Assembly (NCBI GenBank): GCA_945897825.1
Contig: CAMDGX010000024.1
Span: 1 to 53,632 of the forward strand
Direction of reading: 5' to 3'
Origin: Asaia bogorensis
GTDB lineage: Bacteria > Pseudomonadota > Alphaproteobacteria > Acetobacterales > Acetobacteraceae
DNA length: 53,632 nucleotides
Shown here: in pieces, positions 50,278 through 53,632 of the stretch
Layout: each line of letters opens with the position of its first letter
Numbering within the stretch: position 1 is the stretch's first letter
Translations under genes and position numbers: made by a program
The notes under the pieces: model-generated
Told to the model about the DNA's origin: nothing
Databases searched by the model: none
The model's input: only the letters and a program-made list of their open reading frames with translations

Positions 50278-50739
50278 TCAGCGCAACGCCGCGAAGAACG
50301 CCCGCAGCAGGGCGGCCGCCTCGCTCTCGCGCACGCCGCCCACCACCTCCGGTCGGTGCTGCGCGGCCGGTGCGTCGTAGATGCGTGCGCCATGCTCCAC
50401 GCCACCGCCCTTCGGGTCATAGGCGCCGAACACCACGCGGCGGATGCGGAACAGCCCGGCCGCCGCGGCGCACATCGCGCAGGGTTCCAGCGTCACCACC
50501 AGGTCGCAACCGACCAGCCGGGGCGAGCCCAGCGCCCGCGCCGCCGCCCGCAGCGCGATCATCTCGGCATGGGCGGCCGCGTCGTGGTCCGATTCCACCC
50601 GGTTGCCGGCGCGCGCCAGGATGCGCCCGTCCGGCCCCAGCACCACGGCACCGACCGGCACCTCGCCGCGCGCGGCCGCCGCCCGGGCCTCGTCCAGCGC
50701 GGCCTGCATCCCATCCGCTCGCGCATCCATCACCGGCAT
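50278..50739 (-). CDS. tadA: tRNA-specific adenosine deaminase
   Basis: A 153-residue cytidine-deaminase-fold enzyme. Zinc and catalytic residues: His57 and Glu59 (HAEMIAL), Cys87 and Cys90 (TLEPCAMCAAA). GEVPVGAVVL is the family N-terminal block. It converts A34 to inosine in tRNA-Arg(ACG). ATG 50739 is preferred for GAGG 5 bases upstream; 50730 and 50709 are alternatives. Divergent from the next gene by 38 bases. Confidence 0.95.
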   Translation of the reverse strand: MPVMDARADGMQAALDEARAAAARGEVPVGAVVLGPDGRILARAGNRVESDHDAAAHAEMIALRAAARALGSPRLVGCDLVVTLEPCAMCAAAAGLFRIRRVVFGAYDPKGGGVEHGARIYDAPAAQHRPEVVGGVRESEAAALLRAFFAALR

Positions 50740-50777
50740 CCTTGCCTCAGCCTCGCCCCGGGGGGTAGCAACGCGCC

Positions 50778-51500
50778 ATGAACACACGCAGGCCACCGAC
50801 CATCGGCGTCACCCTCGACAGCGAGAAGCCCGGCGGCTACTCGAAATACCCCTGGTATGCGCTGCGCACCAACTACATGGATGCCGTCGCCGCCACCGGC
50901 GGGCTGCCCATGGCGCTGCCGCACCATGCCGACCTCGCCGAGGCGATGCTCGACCGCATCGATGGGCTGATCGTCACCGGCGGGGCCTTCGATGTCGACC
51001 CGTCGCTGTATGGCGACGGCGCCCGGCACGACACCGTGGTGCTGAAGGAGGGGCGGACCGCGGCCGAGCTGGCGCTGGTGCGCGGCGCATTGGCGCGCAA
51101 CATGCCGGTGCTGGGCATTTGCGGCGGCGAGCAGTTGCTGGCCGTGGCACTCGGCGGCAAGCTGATCCAGCACATCCCCGATGCCATCCCCGGCGCGCTC
51201 GACCATGAGCAGAAGAACCCCCGCGACGAGCCTGGCCATGCCGTCGCCGTCGTGCCTGGCACGCTGCTGCACCGCATTGTCGGCAGCGCGTCGATGAACG
51301 TGAACACCTCCCACCACCAGGCGGTGCGCGCGCCCGGCCCGCAAGCGATCGTCAACGCCACGACCGAGGACGGGGTGATCGAGGGGATCGAGCAGGGCGG
51401 CTACCGCTTCTGCCTCGGCGTGCAGTGGCATCCGGAATTCTTCATCGACCCTGGCGACCGGCGCATCTTCGACGCCCTGGTCGCGGCATCACGCGGGTGA
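50778..51500 (+). CDS. peptidase C26 / gamma-glutamyl-GABA hydrolase-like protein
   Basis: A 240-residue class-I glutamine-amidotransferase-fold hydrolase. The nucleophile is Cys115 in GICGGEQLL; the His-Glu pair lies in GVQWHPEF. IGVTLDSEKPGGYSKYPWYALRTNYMDAV is the PuuD-like N-terminus. Possible substrates are gamma-glutamyl-GABA or other gamma-glutamyl amides. The stop overlaps the rluB GTG start (GTGA). Confidence 0.92.
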   Translation: MNTRRPPTIGVTLDSEKPGGYSKYPWYALRTNYMDAVAATGGLPMALPHHADLAEAMLDRIDGLIVTGGAFDVDPSLYGDGARHDTVVLKEGRTAAELALVRGALARNMPVLGICGGEQLLAVALGGKLIQHIPDAIPGALDHEQKNPRDEPGHAVAVVPGTLLHRIVGSASMNVNTSHHQAVRAPGPQAIVNATTEDGVIEGIEQGGYRFCLGVQWHPEFFIDPGDRRIFDALVAASRG

Positions 51501-52279
51501 GCGACGAGCCCGAGGCCCCTCCCGACCTGCCTCCCGCCGAAGCCCCGGCGGACACGACCCCGCGCGGCGAGCGCATCGCCAAGTGGCTGGCCCGCGCCGG
51601 CGTCGCCAGCCGGCGCGATGCCGAGAAGCTGCTGGCCGAGGGCCGGGTGAAGCTCAACAACGTGGTCGTCACCCACCCCGCCACCTTCGTGGACACGAAC
51701 GACCTCGTGGTGGTCAACGGCAAGCTGGTGGACCCGCCGGCGCGCACGCGGCTGTGGCGCTACCACAAGCCGGTCGGGCTGGTGACGACGCACCGCGACC
51801 CGCAGGACCGCCCCACCGTGTTCCAGCAGCTTCCGCCCACCCTGCCACGGGTGGTCAGCATCGGGCGGCTCGACCTCAACTCCGAGGGCCTGCTGCTGCT
51901 GACCAACGACGGCACGCTGGCCCGCCGGCTCGAACTTCCCAGCAACGCTTGGGTGCGGCGCTACCGCGTGCGCGTGTTCGGCCATCCGACGCCGGAGATG
52001 TTGGCCTCCCTGGCCAAGGGCGTCACTGTCGCCGGCGAACGCTATGGCCCGATCGAGGCCGGGCTGGACAGCCGCAAGGGCGACAATTGCTGGCTGACCA
52101 TCGCGCTGAAGGAGGGCCGCAACCGCGAGGTGCGCCGGGTGATGGCGCATCTGGGGCTGGAGGTCAGCCGGCTGATCCGCGTGGCCTATGGGCCGTTCCA
52201 GCTCGGCAACCTGGCGCGCGGCGAGGTGGCGGAAGTGCCGGCCAAGGTGCTGCGCGAACAGGTGCCGCAGGAGTCCTGA
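51497..52279 (+). CDS. rluB: 23S rRNA pseudouridine synthase RluB/RsuA family
   Basis: A 260-residue enzyme. N-terminal S4 domain (ERIAKWLARAGVASRRDAEKLLAEGRVKLN), then the catalytic block SIGRLDLNSEGLLLLTNDG with Asp126, and LKEGRNREVRRVMAHLGLEVSRLIRVAYGPF. It isomerises U to pseudouridine in rRNA (position 2605 for RluB; site here inferred). GTG start in a GTGA overlap with the upstream gene. Confidence 0.93.
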   Translation: MSDEPEAPPDLPPAEAPADTTPRGERIAKWLARAGVASRRDAEKLLAEGRVKLNNVVVTHPATFVDTNDLVVVNGKLVDPPARTRLWRYHKPVGLVTTHRDPQDRPTVFQQLPPTLPRVVSIGRLDLNSEGLLLLTNDGTLARRLELPSNAWVRRYRVRVFGHPTPEMLASLAKGVTVAGERYGPIEAGLDSRKGDNCWLTIALKEGRNREVRRVMAHLGLEVSRLIRVAYGPFQLGNLARGEVAEVPAKVLREQVPQES

Positions 52280-52281
52280 CG

Positions 52282-52926
52282 GTGCCGGCCGGCTCGCTCT
52301 TCTCCCGGCTGGTGGCGCGCGTCGACGGGCTGTTCGGCCAGGAGGACATCGTGCTGCGCCTGGCGGTAGGCGCGCTGGAGCCTGGCTTCGTGGCGGACGA
52401 ATCCACCTGGCGCGGCTGGCGCATCCGCCGCGAGGGCGCGCATGTGACGATCCGGCGAACCTACCCCTGGTGGGAGCGGCTGTTCCGCGGCAGCGAGGTG
52501 AACCCGCATGGCGGGCCGCTGCGGTTCCTCCGCGCCATGATCTACGGCCGCTACGCGTTCGAATACCGGCTGGAGGCGGAACTCGACGGGGCGCTGCTGC
52601 GCGGGCGCATCATGGTGGGCGACCTGCACCGGGCAATGATGGTCGCCTTTTTCTGGATGGTGGGCGTCGTGTTCCCTGCCCTCGCCCTGCTGGTGGTGGC
52701 CCAGGGCACGGTGACGGAACTGGAAGCGGCATGGCCGGACCCCGAGGCGCTCCTCTGGGCGATGCTGCGGGCGCTGGGCGCGCTTCTGGTGATGGGCGCG
52801 GTGGCGGCGGTGTTCCTCGGGATGGTCGTGGGGATGGTGGGGCTGATGCGCAGCCATGGCGAGCCCAACCGCGCCGCGCTGCTGGCTTTCCTTGGGCAGA
52901 TTGGCGAGAGGGTGCGCGCGCCATGA
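52282..52926 (+). CDS. hypothetical membrane protein, 214 aa
   Basis: GTG start with AGGAG 9 bases upstream, two bases after rluB. The N-terminal 110 residues are soluble (RGWRIRREGAHVTIRRTYPWWERLFRG); two helices follow (about 113-139 and 153-186) rich in Gly, Val and Met. No domain recognised. Its stop overlaps the rsmD start (ATGA), so rluB, this gene and rsmD form one unit. Confidence 0.8.
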   Translation: MPAGSLFSRLVARVDGLFGQEDIVLRLAVGALEPGFVADESTWRGWRIRREGAHVTIRRTYPWWERLFRGSEVNPHGGPLRFLRAMIYGRYAFEYRLEAELDGALLRGRIMVGDLHRAMMVAFFWMVGVVFPALALLVVAQGTVTELEAAWPDPEALLWAMLRALGALLVMGAVAAVFLGMVVGMVGLMRSHGEPNRAALLAFLGQIGERVRAP

Positions 52927-53465
52927 GGATCGTCGCCGGATCGTGGCGCGGCCGGGCGCTGGCCGCCCCGAAAGGCGAGGCCACCCGCCCCACCGCCGAT
53001 CGCGTGCGCCAGGCGCTGTTCGACATGCTGCTGCACGCGCCCTGGGGTGGCTACGATCGCGTCGTCGGCGCCACCGTGCTCGACGCCTTTGCCGGCACCG
53101 GAGCGCTGGGGCTGGAGGCGCTGTCGCGCGGTGCCGCCCATGCCCATTTCATCGAGCGCGACCGCGCCGCCCTGGCCGTGCTGCGCGCCAACATTGCCAC
53201 GCTGGGGGCTGCGGCCTCGGTGTATCCGGGCGACGCCACCCGCCCGCCGCCGGGCGTTCCCTGCGGACTGGTGTTCCTCGACCCGCCCTATGGGCAGGGG
53301 CTGGTGGAAAAGGCCCTGGATGCCCTGTCCCTGGCCGGATGGCTGGCGCCCGGCGCGCTTGTCGTCGCCGAGACGGGGCGGGAGGAGGCGCTGGCGCCCT
53401 GGGGCGAGGTGCTCGCCGAGCGAGGGCATGGCGCGGCGCGGGTGACGGTGATGCGGAGCAATTAA
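52923..53465 (+). CDS. rsmD: 16S rRNA (guanine966-N2)-methyltransferase
   Basis: A 180-residue Rossmann methyltransferase. MRIVAGSWRGRALAAPKGEATRPTADRVRQALFDML is the RsmD N-terminus; SAM motif VLDAFAGTGALGLEALSRGAAHAHFIE and catalytic LVFLDPPYGQGL. It methylates G966 in helix 31 during 30S assembly. Complete; the IS66-type fragment begins 51 bases later on the other strand. Confidence 0.95.
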   Translation: MRIVAGSWRGRALAAPKGEATRPTADRVRQALFDMLLHAPWGGYDRVVGATVLDAFAGTGALGLEALSRGAAHAHFIERDRAALAVLRANIATLGAAASVYPGDATRPPPGVPCGLVFLDPPYGQGLVEKALDALSLAGWLAPGALVVAETGREEALAPWGEVLAERGHGAARVTVMRSN

Positions 53466-53516
53466 GGCAGGACTTCTTTTTCTGTATCCATCCGGCGGGC
53501 ACCGCGGGTGACATGA

Positions 53517-53632
53517 TCAAGCTGCGGGTTTTGTCCGGGCGGCCTTCCAGTTCCAGGGCAGGAGGTCACCGAGGCGTGCTGCGGGATGGTCATTGATGCG
53601 GGCCAGGACATCGGCGAGCCAGGCACGTGGGT
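53517..53632 (-). mobile_element. IS66-type transposase (TnpC-like), C-terminal fragment running off the window
   Basis: The minus-strand frame reading into the stop at 53519-53517 gives PRAWLADVLARINDHPAA, then RLGDLLPWNWKAARTKPAA. The AWLADVLARI.DHPA.RL..LLPWNW pattern is the C-terminus of IS66-family transposases. The frame is open to the window edge. The inverted repeat marking the element end would be expected in 53466-53516 but was not identified. Confidence 0.8.

Noticed and set aside
1-53632. CRISPR arrays, tRNA or rRNA genes
   Set aside because: No regularly spaced direct repeats, no tRNA TTC-arm/anticodon pattern and no rRNA motifs were found by eye.

Overview
The window is very GC-rich DNA (third codon positions almost all G or C) from an alphaproteobacterium, most likely of the Acetobacteraceae or a close relative. 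This rests on the aroA-cmk-rpsA-sppA-ihfB-lapA-trpF gene order, a FYDLN-type acidic protein, YeeE/FCSD sulfur genes, and a dispersed 3'-end-associated hairpin repeat present five times. About 52 genes are called; no rRNA, tRNA or CRISPR array was seen.

Layout. 1-4.9 kb: a truncated Rdx-family redox protein that reads through an in-frame TGA (a probable selenoprotein), manC, a heavy-metal P-type ATPase fused to hemerythrin, and two small unknowns. 5-8.5 kb: rlmN, an IalB-like protein, a TrmH-type methyltransferase, a YdcF protein and the FYDLN protein. 8.6-16.4 kb: the housekeeping run aroA-cmk-rpsA-sppA-ihfB-lapA-trpF, then a GNAT enzyme and an EamA exporter. 16.5-20.6 kb: an orphan response regulator, ribA, an L,D-transpeptidase, and a cupin-TetR module with a clear operator pair, followed by a broken copy of the transpeptidase 3' end. 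20.7-27.7 kb (minus strand): a serralysin-like RTX protease, DUF971, Trm112, a Lon-N-domain protein, a thioredoxin-TPR protein, an ArsR regulator beside a 19-cysteine copper-storage protein, and a class A beta-lactamase-fold protein. 27.9-33.7 kb: hydantoin/carbamoyl-type catabolism (M20 hydrolase, NIPSNAP, PEP-mutase-like enzyme, HyuA, DUF917). 33.9-38.1 kb: a PEP-CTERM protein and a sulfide/thiosulfate-type operon (YeeE, cytochrome c, FCSD, SoxY, SoxZ). 38.2-46.6 kb: two amidases, a hybrid histidine kinase, an EstB-like serine hydrolase and a small unknown. 47-48.9 kb: folE, a BLUF photoreceptor and a GST. 49.3-53.6 kb: two tandem paralogous membrane proteins, tadA, a class-I-glutamine-amidotransferase-like hydrolase, rluB, a membrane protein, rsmD, and the 3' end of an IS66-type transposase running off the right edge.

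Strand composition. Up to about 33.7 kb the plus strand is C-rich whichever strand is coding; from about 33.9 kb it is G-rich. This is an origin-like GC-skew reversal or an inversion/junction point.

Most interesting signals: the UGA-containing Rdx protein with a SECIS-like hairpin; the five-copy quasi-palindromic element whose core sequence varies while some pairing is kept; the skew flip; the BLUF sensor next to folE; and the transpeptidase remnant downstream of the cupin-TetR module.
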